64,000 nt of DNA from Mesotoga prima MesG1.Ag.4.2 (GTDB lineage: Bacteria > Thermotogota > Thermotogae > Petrotogales > Kosmotogaceae): NCBI RefSeq assembly GCF_000147715.2, contig NC_017934.1, positions 2,480,001 through 2,544,000 on the forward strand. The letters are read 5' to 3'. Position 1 is the stretch's first letter, and every line of letters starts with the position of its first letter. The position numbers were made by a program, and so were the translations under genes. The notes under the pieces were generated by a model. That model was not told the origin of the DNA. It saw only the letters and a list, made by a program, of their open reading frames with translations, and ran no database searches. Shown in pieces: positions 54,698 through 64,000 of the stretch.

Positions 54698-57588
54698 ACA
54701 AGTTCATTGCTCACGATACTCTTAAACATTTGGACCAGTTTCGGGTCAAACTGGGTACCTGAGCAGTTCACTATTTCTTCAACTGCCTCTTCTTTGCTTA
54801 TCGCCCTACTGTAAGGCCTGTCGTTTGTCATAGCATCAAAGGCATCGACAATCGAGAGAATCCGGCATTCTATTGGAATGTCTTCACCGCTTATGCCCAG
54901 CGGGTAACCCCTTCCATCCCATCTTTCGTGATGCTTGAGAATCAAATCCGCAACTGAAGAGAGGTCGGGAGATGAGATCGCTATCCTATATCCCTTTTCA
55001 GGATGTAGCTTCATTATCCTCCATTCATCAGCGGTCAAAGGACCTGGTTTAAACAGAATGCTGTCTGGAATTCCCACCTTTCCGAGATCGTGCACCTGTG
55101 CGAACAATGCAAGGTCGCTCAACTGCCTCGTGCTAAGTCTGGCTCTTCTTCCAAGTTCAAGGCAGAGTTTCTGAAGTCTCTTCGCATGCCCTCCTGAGAT
55201 CTGGTCTTTTTCGGCTAGAGTTACAAGGAGTGTGTTGACCATCTGACTTCTAACGCTCGAACTTCTGTAAAGTTTATCGCGGTACATCAAGTCATCGGCT
55301 TGCTTAAGTGTTTCAACAAGTTCTTGTTCAGGGCCATTGCTCGTAGCAATACCCATCGAAACACTTAGAGGCGGTCCGGAGTTGTTCATGTTGAATTTTT
55401 CCACAATCTTTCTTACCCGCAGAGCGATCTTTTCTGTAATCTCCTCGTCCGTCTTGATCAATATTATTGCGAATTCATCTCCCCCAAATCTCGCCACAAC
55501 ATCCGTCTTTCTGAAGCAAGATCTCAATATCTGCGAAAGCTCGATGAGTATCTGGTCTCCTCTTGAGTGACCCATCGTATCGTTGATCAACTTCAGTCCA
55601 TCGATATCTGCCGAAACAATTGAGATGGGGTAGAATCTAGAGCCTTCAAGTCTTTTAAGCTCTTCCTCGAAGTACAACCTGTTGTAAAGGTCGGTAAGTT
55701 TATCGTGAAGAGACATGTAATTCATGCGCTTCTCTGTTTCAATCCTCACAATCGCTTCGCGGGCATGAGACATCAGGAGTTCAGCAAGACGCAATTCCTG
55801 TTCGCCAAAGATCGCCTTTTTCACGGACATTGCCTGAAAGACTCCGACATCTCCAACCGGTACACTGAGTCCAGCTCTATATATATCGTTTGTTCTAAGA
55901 GCACCGGGAAACTCCTGGATATCATCGATTACATATGACTTCTTCTCTCTATAAGTCCTTCCTACAATGCCCTTATCGATCGACATTTCCAGGGGATCCC
56001 GTGGATTCAGGTTGGAAGACGCCTTTATTACGAGATTTTCTTCTTCCCTTACGCATATGAAGCAAATGTCGAATTCGAGAATCTCTTTTGCCGCTTCGAT
56101 GACAAGGTCGTAGACGCTCTGCAGTTCACTGCACCTTTCGAGATTGAGAGCCGCCTCGTGGAGCCGTTCGATCCTGAACTTGTCTCTTTCAAGAATCTCA
56201 AAACTTTTTAAGCGGTCAGAAATATCCCGCGCAAACGTGAATTCATATTCTCTTCCATCGTACTTAAAATAGTTTCTGTTGATTTCAACGGGGAAAGTGG
56301 AACCATCCTTTCTCAGATGGTATGCCTCGAAATTGTCTTTCCCGTTTGATTTGAGCCTCTCCCAGCTGCTTTTTCTGTCATCAGCTTCTAGAGATTTGTC
56401 AAGATCATTGACCTTCATTGCAGTTATCTCTTCTCTCGAATACCCGAGACTCTTGCAAGCAGCGCTGTTTGCGTAGAGAATCGATCCGTCAGGGGCAATC
56501 CAGAAAGCCTCATCGTTTGCGTTGTCGAGCCCGAACTGGATGAGCTCTATTCTTCTGAGAGCCTTGCGTTCATCCGTTACGTCACATGCAGAGCAGACTA
56601 CGGATTTTATATTACCGTTTTCATCGATTTCCGGAGTCTTGGTAACAATCAGAGTTCTAAGCTCGCCTTTCGAATTCCTGGTATCTTGCTCGTAAATGTG
56701 CTCCTCTTTGCCAGCAAAGACTAGTTTATTGGTTTCAATACTTGTTGAGAGGTCTTCTCCCGAAAAGATCTCGCGAATCTTCCTTCCTTCGATATCTTCC
56801 GGACGCATGCCAAAGAACTCCGCAAATGACTTGTTTACGATCCCGAAAGTCTCGGAATCTTTGAAGTACCAGATAAGTGTTGGGATGTGGTTTAGAAGCA
56901 ACAGCATCTCGTTGTTCTTGGATGCTATAGACCTTTTGCCTTCCAAACGCTGAACAATCATAGTGAATGAAAGCGACATCAGGAAAACGAGACTCACAGT
57001 AGCATAATTGGCGGGAGACCACTTTCTGATAATAGAAAGTGAGATACCTTCGAACACGGAAGTCCCTTCTACACTCGATAATCTGTAGTCTTCAGTAGTC
57101 AATAATCTTAGAATCTCGTCTAGATTAAGTTTCAGAATAGCATATGAGTCTTTCAGACTCTCCAAGCCGGCGCTATCGGTAACTCTCATCGTCGCCAATA
57201 AGTCCTCTCCACTTGGAATGATCTCGTAGAAGGCCGAAGCTCCAATCGTGTGATCTCTAAGAGTCTGGAAGCTTTCACCGGCAGATACGAATTCCTCGTT
57301 GCGGTACACGACAACGACACCCTCGATCAGGCTATTGTTCTTCAGCAGATCTTCTAGATTGTAGATAACGAAGTCGGCATCACCTGACTCCAAAGCCTCG
57401 TACATCGAATCCCAGTGGAAGTAACCGAGGAAGGCGGTCTTTGCGTTATTCTCCGTGATTATCCTGGCGGAGTTTGCGATGTGATTCTCTATTTTGGAAT
57501 ACCTTACTTCTGTCATCGCGAAAATTATGACAGCGGCGAAAACTGTAGCAATTGCAGCTAGGAAAAGAGAGATTAGCCGGTTCTTCAT
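54694..57588 (-). CDS. Membrane sensor with PAS, GAF, GGDEF and HD-GYP domains
   Basis: 964 residues from ATG 57588 (GGAG six bases upstream). One helix at the start and one near 200 frame an outer sensing part. PAS domains follow at about 225-340 and 345-460, then a GAF-like domain (about 475-620). The GGDEF domain has the intact VARFGGDEFAIIL motif with an RKTD inhibitory site five residues before it. The HD-GYP domain shows VHDLGKVGIP and HHERWDGRGYPLGI. It could both make and degrade cyclic di-GMP in response to an outside signal. Monocistronic. Confidence 0.93.
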   Translation of the reverse strand: MKNRLISLFLAAIATVFAAVIIFAMTEVRYSKIENHIANSARIITENNAKTAFLGYFHWDSMYEALESGDADFVIYNLEDLLKNNSLIEGVVVVYRNEEFVSAGESFQTLRDHTIGASAFYEIIPSGEDLLATMRVTDSAGLESLKDSYAILKLNLDEILRLLTTEDYRLSSVEGTSVFEGISLSIIRKWSPANYATVSLVFLMSLSFTMIVQRLEGKRSIASKNNEMLLLLNHIPTLIWYFKDSETFGIVNKSFAEFFGMRPEDIEGRKIREIFSGEDLSTSIETNKLVFAGKEEHIYEQDTRNSKGELRTLIVTKTPEIDENGNIKSVVCSACDVTDERKALRRIELIQFGLDNANDEAFWIAPDGSILYANSAACKSLGYSREEITAMKVNDLDKSLEADDRKSSWERLKSNGKDNFEAYHLRKDGSTFPVEINRNYFKYDGREYEFTFARDISDRLKSFEILERDKFRIERLHEAALNLERCSELQSVYDLVIEAAKEILEFDICFICVREEENLVIKASSNLNPRDPLEMSIDKGIVGRTYREKKSYVIDDIQEFPGALRTNDIYRAGLSVPVGDVGVFQAMSVKKAIFGEQELRLAELLMSHAREAIVRIETEKRMNYMSLHDKLTDLYNRLYFEEELKRLEGSRFYPISIVSADIDGLKLINDTMGHSRGDQILIELSQILRSCFRKTDVVARFGGDEFAIILIKTDEEITEKIALRVRKIVEKFNMNNSGPPLSVSMGIATSNGPEQELVETLKQADDLMYRDKLYRSSSVRSQMVNTLLVTLAEKDQISGGHAKRLQKLCLELGRRARLSTRQLSDLALFAQVHDLGKVGIPDSILFKPGPLTADEWRIMKLHPEKGYRIAISSPDLSSVADLILKHHERWDGRGYPLGISGEDIPIECRILSIVDAFDAMTNDRPYSRAISKEEAVEEIVNCSGTQFDPKLVQMFKSIVSNELV

Positions 57589-57972
57589 AAATACTCCAGT
57601 GTGAGACAATGTTTACTATAAAGTCTATCATCTTTGATATGAAGATCGGCAGTAACTCAATGACCTTCCCATGCTGAAGTTTTAGTGGATCTTCTGGGTC
57701 GTTCATTCAGAAGAGATCTTCATTGTCGCTTCTACATTTCTAGCATTATCTATTCTTCTCTTCCTCACTGTAAACAAAGATATGCGAGTCGTGTAGAATT
57801 CTCCTATAACGGATCCAACATTCGACCATCAGTTGGGTGATGAAATGAAATCAGTCCTCTCTTTTCAATAATCCGGCGTCTGGGATAGCAGGTTCGAAAG
57901 AGCTGAAATTAGTTGCAAGATGCAAGTTCCAAGTTGCAAGAATAAGAACCAAAACCTGAACGCTAGACCTAG
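57589..57972. other. Gene-free stretch with repeats before the 168-bp copy
   Basis: 57900-57945 has AGTTGCAAGATGCAAGTTCC-type repeated words. I see no gene; promoter of the sensor gene probably lies at its left edge. Confidence 0.5.
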
Positions 57973-58140
57973 ATGCTGAAACAAGTTCAGATGACGCGGA
58001 GCGCGGGGTATCGATTACAGGGTCTGGGGTCTCGTGAAGAGAACCGGCAATCAGTTCAGGGTTTCAATGCAACTGAGGAAGTTGTCCGGGCGCTTTGTGA
58101 AAGCCTCTCACTCTGTCATCCCGGACTTGATCCGGGATCT
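57973..58140 (+). repeat. 168-bp dispersed repeat, copy B
   Basis: Partner of 37301-37468, about 94 percent alike and the same length. It ends with ATCCCGGACTTGATCCGGGAT. Confidence 0.9.
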
Positions 58141-58517
58141 TGCTTTTGATCTTATCCAAAGGACTGGACTTATCTTGCATCCCCTGCCTCTCTTATTCTA
58201 ACAAACAACGAAGAACCAAGGACGGCTCTTCACAGCGATCAGCGGGTTCTCCGCTTTTAAGCGCTCAGCGGCTCTCATAACCGGGATGCTGAAACAAGTT
58301 CATGACAGATTGAGACGCTTTCGGAATAAGCATTCTTTGTCATTCCACGGAGCCTGCCCTGAAATGCTCTTGTTCAGGGTCATCCCGAACTTGTTTCTGG
58401 ATCTGGTTTTGATCTTATCCAAGGACGGCTTTCTCTCAAACACGGCGAGATACGATTTTTGATCTTGATTTTCTAACCTCTATCCTCACACTACTAAACT
58501 CTTTGCGCATAACGTTT
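58141..58517. repeat. Degenerate intergenic repeats
   Basis: 58207-58306 is a copy of the family seen at 37897 and 39899 (CCAAGGACGGCTCTTCACAG, then AGCGGGTTCTCC, CAGCGGCTC and ATGCTGAAACAAGTTCATGA). 58373-58408 has the TCATCCCGAACTTGTTTC word. No gene. Confidence 0.7.
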
Positions 58518-59306
58518 TCAAAGAACCTCCAAGATCATGCCACCGATGATTGCAATCATCACGCTAGCCAGTGTCCCGATAAGATAGTACTCGGCAAAGT
58601 CTTTGTTATCGAAGTTCTTGAATCTTGCCAGAGATTTCGCGGCAATGACAATTGTTATGGAAGCCACGTTTCCCGTGAGGTAAAGTGTTAGAACTAGAAG
58701 TCTTTCGAAGATGCCGATCGCTTTTCCCGTTCTCACATTATCTAGAGAGGAGCTGTTTCCAACGATTCTCTCAAGGTAGTCCGGCTGGTTCTTGTATATC
58801 AGGTCGAAAAGCTTTCTTATGAATACCGCTCCCGCAAAGAGAACATATAGATAGACAATAAGTACGGAAAGCATTTTACTAACCGGAAGTACGGCTAAAT
58901 CTAGTCCTGTATGAAAATCTATCCAAACTATAAAGGCAGAAAAGCTTCTGGCTATTGTAAAACTGGAAATCGGAACAAGAAAGACGATCAACATTAGATG
59001 AAGAAGTTGGTCAATAATAAACATCGAAAACCTGGTAGCCGGGCCACGTTTACTTTCAATGCTGGACTTGAAGACGTCCAGAAGTATGTGGAACAGTGAA
59101 AGGACTACACAATACAGAAGCACATCCATGAGTCCGAAGGGCATCATCAAGACTAAAAGCGTCAAGAAAACAACGATCCAGTGTTTCAGGAAGCCTTTTG
59201 CCTGTTGCTCGCTTTTTTCCTTTGCAGTGTTGTCTGTTTGGAACAAGAAATCGGCGAGTACATGAGCCAAGATCGAAAGAGCTAAAGGTATCATGAATCC
59301 ATTCAT
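58518..59306 (-). CDS. DUF3307 membrane protein
   Basis: 262 residues from ATG 59306 (GGAGG six bases upstream). The first third has the DUF3307 pattern: LSILAHVLADFLFQTDNTAK, KHWIVVFLTLL and FHILLDVFKSSIESKRGPAT, with histidines and aspartates in the membrane helices. Six to seven helices in all. Function unknown. It follows the SatD gene on the same strand, a pairing known in many bacteria. Confidence 0.8.
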   Translation of the reverse strand: MNGFMIPLALSILAHVLADFLFQTDNTAKEKSEQQAKGFLKHWIVVFLTLLVLMMPFGLMDVLLYCVVLSLFHILLDVFKSSIESKRGPATRFSMFIIDQLLHLMLIVFLVPISSFTIARSFSAFIVWIDFHTGLDLAVLPVSKMLSVLIVYLYVLFAGAVFIRKLFDLIYKNQPDYLERIVGNSSSLDNVRTGKAIGIFERLLVLTLYLTGNVASITIVIAAKSLARFKNFDNKDFAEYYLIGTLASVMIAIIGGMILEVL

Positions 59307-59434
59307 ATTTGCCTCCATCCAGTTCCAGAAAGATACTCACTAATCATGATAAACACCGGGGTTAAACTTAACCGCTTTATTTAACTGAGATAAAGATAAT
59401 TAACTTTAGTGTACACATATAAATCTATATAGGT

Positions 59435-60058
59435 TTATATTTTCAACGAAAGAGAGATCAATCTCGCCAGTTCCTTTTCCGCCACCCTGACCACGTTCCA
59501 GCCAGCTTTATCACAATGCTGCTGCACGGCCGGAGCAGTAACTCCCAGAACCCTGGCCGCCTTCTCGTAGGTCCCCTCCCTTTCATATACATGAACGGCC
59601 TGCCACTGCTTTTCAGTCCAGCCGCTTTCAATAGTCTCCAGTAGAGAAAGAGACGTGTTCAGTGCAGTGGATAAAAGTTCATCACTGCAAAGAAAGAACG
59701 TGTTAGAAACCCTTGATTTCTTTGCCATGTCAAGAGCGTCTCTTGCGCTGAAGAAAACCTCTCCGCTCAAATCCCACGAAGTGCCAGCCTTTTTAAGTTT
59801 GTCATCTTCTATTTCGCCGATGCTCATCCCCACCCTAAGGGCTAAAGGCCACATAACGTATCTTAACCTTCGCACCAGCGATACGATGACACTTAGATCA
59901 GATACTACGCCTTGAATTTCGTCGCCTCTTGACAGTGCGAACGACTTGACGAGATGCTCTCCTGCGAAGGAAGCAAGAGTCTGCTCAATTCTCTCAAATG
60001 GAAGCACCTGCTTTCTGGACTGAATAATGTCGGCGGTAATGACCGCATAAAGGCCCAT
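59435..60058 (-). CDS. SatD-family protein
   Basis: 207 residues. MGLYAVITADIIQSRKQVLP and FALSRGDEIQGVVSDLSVIV are the family blocks, and the C-terminal part is a helix-turn-helix (GTYEKAARVLGVTAPAVQQH). SatD proteins are poorly understood; the N-terminal half has the shape of a nucleotide-cyclase-like fold. GGAGTG eight bases before ATG. It likely forms an operon with the DUF3307 gene 116 bases downstream. Confidence 0.8.
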   Translation of the reverse strand: MGLYAVITADIIQSRKQVLPFERIEQTLASFAGEHLVKSFALSRGDEIQGVVSDLSVIVSLVRRLRYVMWPLALRVGMSIGEIEDDKLKKAGTSWDLSGEVFFSARDALDMAKKSRVSNTFFLCSDELLSTALNTSLSLLETIESGWTEKQWQAVHVYEREGTYEKAARVLGVTAPAVQQHCDKAGWNVVRVAEKELARLISLSLKI

Positions 60059-60633
60059 TTATTTCACACTCCATTTATCGAAGAACGGATCCAAACTGAT
60101 TGTAGCACAGTAGTCTCCAAGACCTGTACAGGAACGCTTCAATTGGGAAACTGGGTTCTCAGAGAAAAACCTGCTACGTAACGCTCACTCATGACTTTTT
60201 CGAGATATGGATCAGCAATCTAGAACCACCTAACATGACGACTGACAGACAGTGTATCTGCTGCCCAAAATTGTGAAAGCGTATGACAATCCGTAAAATT
60301 CATGCATAGAACCGCGTTGAACAGTTTACTTGAGGTTTCTAGTCTTCCCACCAATTTCATTTAGTGGACACGTAAAAACCTTCGCTCTTGAACTATTCGC
60401 GACAGGTACGCTTTCGATTTCTTGACTTCAATAACCCAAAGATCTTTAGTTTCCGAAGAAACGCCCGACCTTTCAAGAGATGTTGAGTATCCGGCGCAGG
60501 CCATAGTATCCCCTTCTGAAAAAGCGGAGAGAGTTAGATCGTCACCCGAACCCCCAGAAGTCATGGATATAGGAGAATTTTCTATAGAGAAGATTTACTG
60601 TATAATACGCCATATACTGTCAGGCCATTCTGA
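60059..60633. other. Gene-free stretch between SatD and the permease
   Basis: No gene is supported. A TATAAT at 60601-60606, with a poor -35 region, is the likely promoter of the permease gene. Confidence 0.5.
60601..60606 (+). promoter_or_regulatory. Candidate -10 box for the APC permease gene
   Basis: TATAAT preceded by TTACTG. The -35 position has TTTTCT, so the assignment is weak. Confidence 0.4.
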
Positions 60634-60666
60634 ATGCCTTCTAATTTGGCCAGAAAGGTGTCTCAA

Positions 60667-62010
60667 ATGAAGAAATCACTCAAGTTCTGGGATCTTGTTG
60701 CTTTAGAAGTAGGTATGACTATTGGTGCAGGCATATTTGTCTATATGCCGATAGCTTACAAAAGTGCCGGGATTGGGACCATCGTTGCCTTTATCTTTGC
60801 CTTTCTTCCTATGGCGATAATAATGATAAACGTCATGTTGCTTGGATCGACACTTCCCACGACCGGTGGAACCTTCAAGTACGGCGCTTTCCTCTTTTCA
60901 CCCAAAGTTGCATTCCTTGGTCTCTGGGCCTATCTCTTCGGTGCATTTGTGGGACTTTTTCCGTTGAATGCTCTGGCACTGGCATCCTACATGAAAGGAA
61001 TTTGGAATGGAATTTCTGTCGTACCTGTCGCTTTGATAATTCTCACATTCTTCTATGTAGTCAATCTGCTCGGGCTGAAAACGGCTTCTATAGTAGAGAT
61101 AGTATTTGTTGCTCTCCTCTTTGTAGCGATTGCCATTTACACCGTTCCGGGCGTTGCAAAAATCGACCCGAGAAACCTTGAAGGACTCTTTTCAACGGGA
61201 TTGGGTCCAATGATTTACGCTTCTGCGCTCCTTACATTTACTTTCGCCGGTTCAAATGCCGTAATAGAGCTGGGCGGAGAAGTGGAGAATCCCAGAAAAA
61301 ATCTCCCGCTTTCAGTTATGTTATCTCTTTCAATTGTTCTGATCTGCTATCTTTTGATGGCAATAGTCTCTTTTGGAGTGGGAGAAGAGGTAATGGCTAA
61401 CGGCACTCTTAATGATGTAGCTTCGAATTACCTTAGCGGATTTCTTTTCTACGTCTTTGCATTCGGCGGTCCGATACTCGCTATCGCCACAACGATAAAC
61501 GCTACATACATGTGGGGTACTAGATCTTTGCTTGCGCTGTGCAAACTTCGAGTATTCCCCTCGAAACTCGGACTGGTCAACAAGAGAGGAACACCATGGG
61601 TTTTGCTGACAATTATTTGGCTTCTCTCTTCCATTATGCTGATTTCAGTCGGCGAATCCGGCCTAAACCTATTTGCAGCCTTCGCTTCGATTGGAGGAAT
61701 CGCGGTGATTATTCCCACGATGTTTGCGGTTTTCAAACTGAAGAAAAATGAAACGCTTAGAAAAACGGCTCCTGCAATTGTTAAGAAGAAATGGTTCATC
61801 TTCATTCCCATTCTCGGTGTGGTGTTTTCAATACTTATTATGCTTATTCTTCTCTACCAGGTCGGAGTGGACTTTAGCACGTCTTTCTTCCTGTTCTTTA
61901 TCGTCTGGGAAGTAATCGGAATGATATACTTCATCTTCAGACTGAAATACCTGGACCGTACTGAGAAGAATGTATTCTCCAGAAATGACCTTTCGGTCTT
62001 TGATGATTGA
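60667..62010 (+). CDS. APC-family amino acid permease
   Basis: 447 residues from ATG 60667 (AAAGGTG before it); an ATG at 60634 precedes that site. About twelve membrane helices. FWDLVALEVGMTIGAGIFVY has the G-GIGAGIF core motif that binds substrate in this family, and FAGSNAVIELGGEVENPRKN is the conserved central loop. It would take up an amino acid with a proton or exchange two amino acids. Monocistronic. Confidence 0.92.
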   Translation: MKKSLKFWDLVALEVGMTIGAGIFVYMPIAYKSAGIGTIVAFIFAFLPMAIIMINVMLLGSTLPTTGGTFKYGAFLFSPKVAFLGLWAYLFGAFVGLFPLNALALASYMKGIWNGISVVPVALIILTFFYVVNLLGLKTASIVEIVFVALLFVAIAIYTVPGVAKIDPRNLEGLFSTGLGPMIYASALLTFTFAGSNAVIELGGEVENPRKNLPLSVMLSLSIVLICYLLMAIVSFGVGEEVMANGTLNDVASNYLSGFLFYVFAFGGPILAIATTINATYMWGTRSLLALCKLRVFPSKLGLVNKRGTPWVLLTIIWLLSSIMLISVGESGLNLFAAFASIGGIAVIIPTMFAVFKLKKNETLRKTAPAIVKKKWFIFIPILGVVFSILIMLILLYQVGVDFSTSFFLFFIVWEVIGMIYFIFRLKYLDRTEKNVFSRNDLSVFDD

Positions 62011-62257
62011 GCTGTTGGATTTCGCTACCCCAAACTTGATTCGGGATCCGAGCTTCTGAGGAACCGTGGTTGGGGTTAGCGGGTAAGGGGTCGGAAAGAG
62101 CAAAAGAACTGATACTTCGTTGAACGGTTCTCAGTTGATCGATAAGAAGAATCGAGATTCTGAATCAAGTTCAGATGAAGGATTGTGATGTCTTCTTGAT
62201 TGATAGACGCCGTCATCAAAGAAGTGATTTCTCGAGGTAGAGTAATCTTTTGTAAAA
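62011..62257. repeat. Degenerate intergenic repeats after the permease gene
   Basis: 62024-62060 has an AAACTTGATTCGGGATCC word and 62150-62190 an ATTCTGAATCAAGTTCAGAT word, both of the families described above. Confidence 0.6.
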
Positions 62258-62295
62258 AGCACCGGCAAAGATTTCCACCTTTGCCGGTGTTTTTG
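62255..62295. terminator. Bidirectional terminator
   Basis: AAAAAGCACCGGCAAAG, eight-base loop, CTTTGCCGGTGTTTTT. The stem has an A-run before and a T-run after it, so it can end the permease transcript and the beta-helix transcript. Confidence 0.92.
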
Positions 62296-62318
62296 CGCGT
62301 CTTGCTCTGATAGCCGAT

Positions 62319-64000
62319 TCAGTTTCCGCAGTATCTTAACGTTTCCATTATTCTTTCCAGTACAGGCTCGTACTGAGTCCAGAAGCCTGTCTTCGCAGCA
62401 AAACCGACTGAAAGACAGTATCCATCGTTTCCCGGTTCGTAGACGTGAGAGTAGATAGATCTCTCAACATTCCATTGCGCAGCCGTAAGCTCTATCCATA
62501 TTCCCGGCTCCCCGGCGATTAGCCTTTCGAATTCTTCGACAACTTCCATGTTGAGTCTTGTTTCCTCTTCTTCTTTTTCGAGGAACTCCGGTTTCACTTT
62601 AGCGATGACGAAGAAGATGTTCTCTGAGCCGGGTTCAGCATCAAACCATCTGCTTACCGGCTTCGAATTCTCATCGCCCTCCAGTTCGAGTCTGTACCCC
62701 TCCGAATCATCGAACCAGGAAGAAGGTACTTCATAGCACAGTCCGTCCGAAGAGACTTCTATCCATTCCGCAACAACGGTCTCTTGAACTACCTCTTGAG
62801 CATTCTCAGAGGGCACTTCCTCACTTTCGGACTCATTCATGAGCTCTTCCTTTCCTATCCATGGATCGAATGATACATTGTCGCTAACGGGATTTCCTGT
62901 TCCCCGGTTGTTCAGAGAAGGATGATGCGGCCCCGATATATCGCCCCACCAGCAATCGACGGCGACGGCTTCAACCGGGCTATCGTTTCTAATACCATAA
63001 ACGACGTTTCCCTCGAAGACGCAATCAACAAATTCCAGAGGAACTGTCTGCTGAGATGAGATACCCACTCCTGTCGAGTTTTCCAGGAATGATAAGCCGG
63101 AGACTTCCAGATGGCCCGAACTACTGCTTACCAGAAGACCATCACCGGCAATTCGAGAGATCACTGAATTTCTTAAGATTAGAGATCCTGAACCTGTCTT
63201 GAAGACACCTGCCTTGTCTCCGTAGCCTGCATACATTATTCTGGCCCATTCGAGTTCTGCGCTGCCCTCTTCCTGTATGTAGATCGACCTCCACCAACCG
63301 GGTTCAGGAAGCGAGGCATCACCATCATGATTTGCGTCTCCTCCCGTAGAATCGTCGCGCCAGTCGGTAAGTGTTATCGGTGCCTGTTCAGTTCCTAACA
63401 TCTTAAGACTTCCCGAAATCCTTAGTCCCCTATTGGCGGCAAACTTTAGGACCGTTCCGGGTCTTATCTCGAGAACTGCCCCTTTTGTGAGAGTCAGTTC
63501 TCCAGAGATGTAGAATGAATAATCACTACTCAAGCCGAAAACAACATTACTGTTTATCTCGCCTCCATCTACGTACACATCGGTACCGTTTTCTTCAAAT
63601 GCGGCGAGAGTGTCATCGAAAGAAACGTTTGTAGCCAATCGAACTGCAGCGCCATTTCTAAGGAACACGTTGTTTGACAGCTCCAGATAGGAGTATCCCG
63701 AAAGAAGCTTGAGTGCTTCTCCAGAAACATCATGGATATTGGAGTTGGTCAGTGTGAATGATCCCGAACCGGCTCTGACAATACCATTCTGCGAATAGCC
63801 GATATCGACGAAGTCCAATTCAGCCGATCCGGATTCTCTAATATTTATAGAGTTCCACCAGCCCTTGACCGGCAAGGTTGCATCTGCATCTCTATTTGAG
63901 TCGCCGCCTGCGGAATCATCACGATAATCAGTGAAGAAGACGGGTTCTTCTCCAGTTCCAAGCGCGATGAGCTCCCCATCGACAGTGATCAGAGAGTTTT
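62319..64000 (-). CDS. Beta-helix surface protein (N-terminus beyond window)
   Basis: The frame is open from the right edge to a stop at 62319, about 560 residues. Repeats of a block of about 170-190 residues are seen: FTDYRDDSAGGDSNRD then GWWNSINIRESGSAELDFVD, and later LTDWRDDSTGGDANHD then GWWRSIYIQEEGSAELEWAR, with NSNIHDVSGEALKLLSG-type rungs. This is a right-handed parallel beta helix of the kind found in large exported proteins. The last 150 residues form a different, non-repeated domain. No ATG start lies in the window. It is likely anchored on or released from the cell surface. Confidence 0.8.
   Translation of the reverse strand, partial: NSLITVDGELIALGTGEEPVFFTDYRDDSAGGDSNRDADATLPVKGWWNSINIRESGSAELDFVDIGYSQNGIVRAGSGSFTLTNSNIHDVSGEALKLLSGYSYLELSNNVFLRNGAAVRLATNVSFDDTLAAFEENGTDVYVDGGEINSNVVFGLSSDYSFYISGELTLTKGAVLEIRPGTVLKFAANRGLRISGSLKMLGTEQAPITLTDWRDDSTGGDANHDGDASLPEPGWWRSIYIQEEGSAELEWARIMYAGYGDKAGVFKTGSGSLILRNSVISRIAGDGLLVSSSSGHLEVSGLSFLENSTGVGISSQQTVPLEFVDCVFEGNVVYGIRNDSPVEAVAVDCWWGDISGPHHPSLNNRGTGNPVSDNVSFDPWIGKEELMNESESEEVPSENAQEVVQETVVAEWIEVSSDGLCYEVPSSWFDDSEGYRLELEGDENSKPVSRWFDAEPGSENIFFVIAKVKPEFLEKEEEETRLNMEVVEEFERLIAGEPGIWIELTAAQWNVERSIYSHVYEPGNDGYCLSVGFAAKTGFWTQYEPVLERIMETLRYCGN

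Overview
The window looks like chromosomal DNA of a bacterium of the Thermotogota, most likely a mesophilic Mesotoga-like member of the Kosmotogaceae. This is inferred from the I-B cas genes, strong GGAGGTG ribosome sites, frequent TTG/GTG starts, the DUF1659/DUF2922 pair and intergenic repeats; no rRNA or tRNA gene was found to confirm it.

Layout: (1) 1-20.7 kb is a defence island read leftward. A complete type I-B operon (cas6-cas8b-cas7-cas5-cas3-cas4-cas1-cas2, 20421 to 12117) is followed by a leader and a CRISPR array of about 108 near-identical 30-bp repeats (4839-11949). Beyond the array lies the relic of a second cas operon: a matching promoter, the C-terminal part of a second cas6 and a cas2 scrap. 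Then comes a type III module (Cmr1-like, another RAMP, a Csx11/Cas10-like large subunit) that runs off the left edge. (2) 20.8-30.3 kb is a mobile-element or prophage-like replication block: DUF1659/DUF2922 proteins, an XRE regulator, a Fe-S RecB-like nuclease, a DnaD-like replication protein and a DnaC-like loader split by an IS256 element with an 8-bp target duplication, plus two four-helix-bundle (IVS) proteins and a TPR protein. (3) 31.1-35.0 kb carries two tandem three-gene modules, each a RelE/HigB-like toxin, an XRE antitoxin with a C-terminal extension and a SecB-like chaperone. These look like toxin-antitoxin-chaperone (TAC) systems; the second toxin has a frameshift. (4) 35.2-40.1 kb holds a small secreted Ca-binding-type protein, an IS110-family element, a group II intron with its reverse transcriptase, and many degenerate intergenic repeats. 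(5) 40.2-64 kb is ordinary chromosome: MATE pump and MarR regulator, secreted ankyrin protein, racemase and hydrolase, PLC/P1-nuclease-like protein, Lon-family protease, 2H phosphoesterase, RND-type protein, ABC transporter, a PAS-GAF-GGDEF-HD-GYP sensor, DUF3307/SatD pair, APC permease and a partial beta-helix surface protein.

How the genes work together: the type III module has no adaptation genes in view, so it may use crRNAs made by Cas6 and stored by Cas1-Cas2-Cas4 of the I-B operon. The array and operon are on the same strand with the leader next to cas2. The most novel part is the pair of TAC modules, each likely controlled by its own operator, in a lineage outside the well-studied examples.
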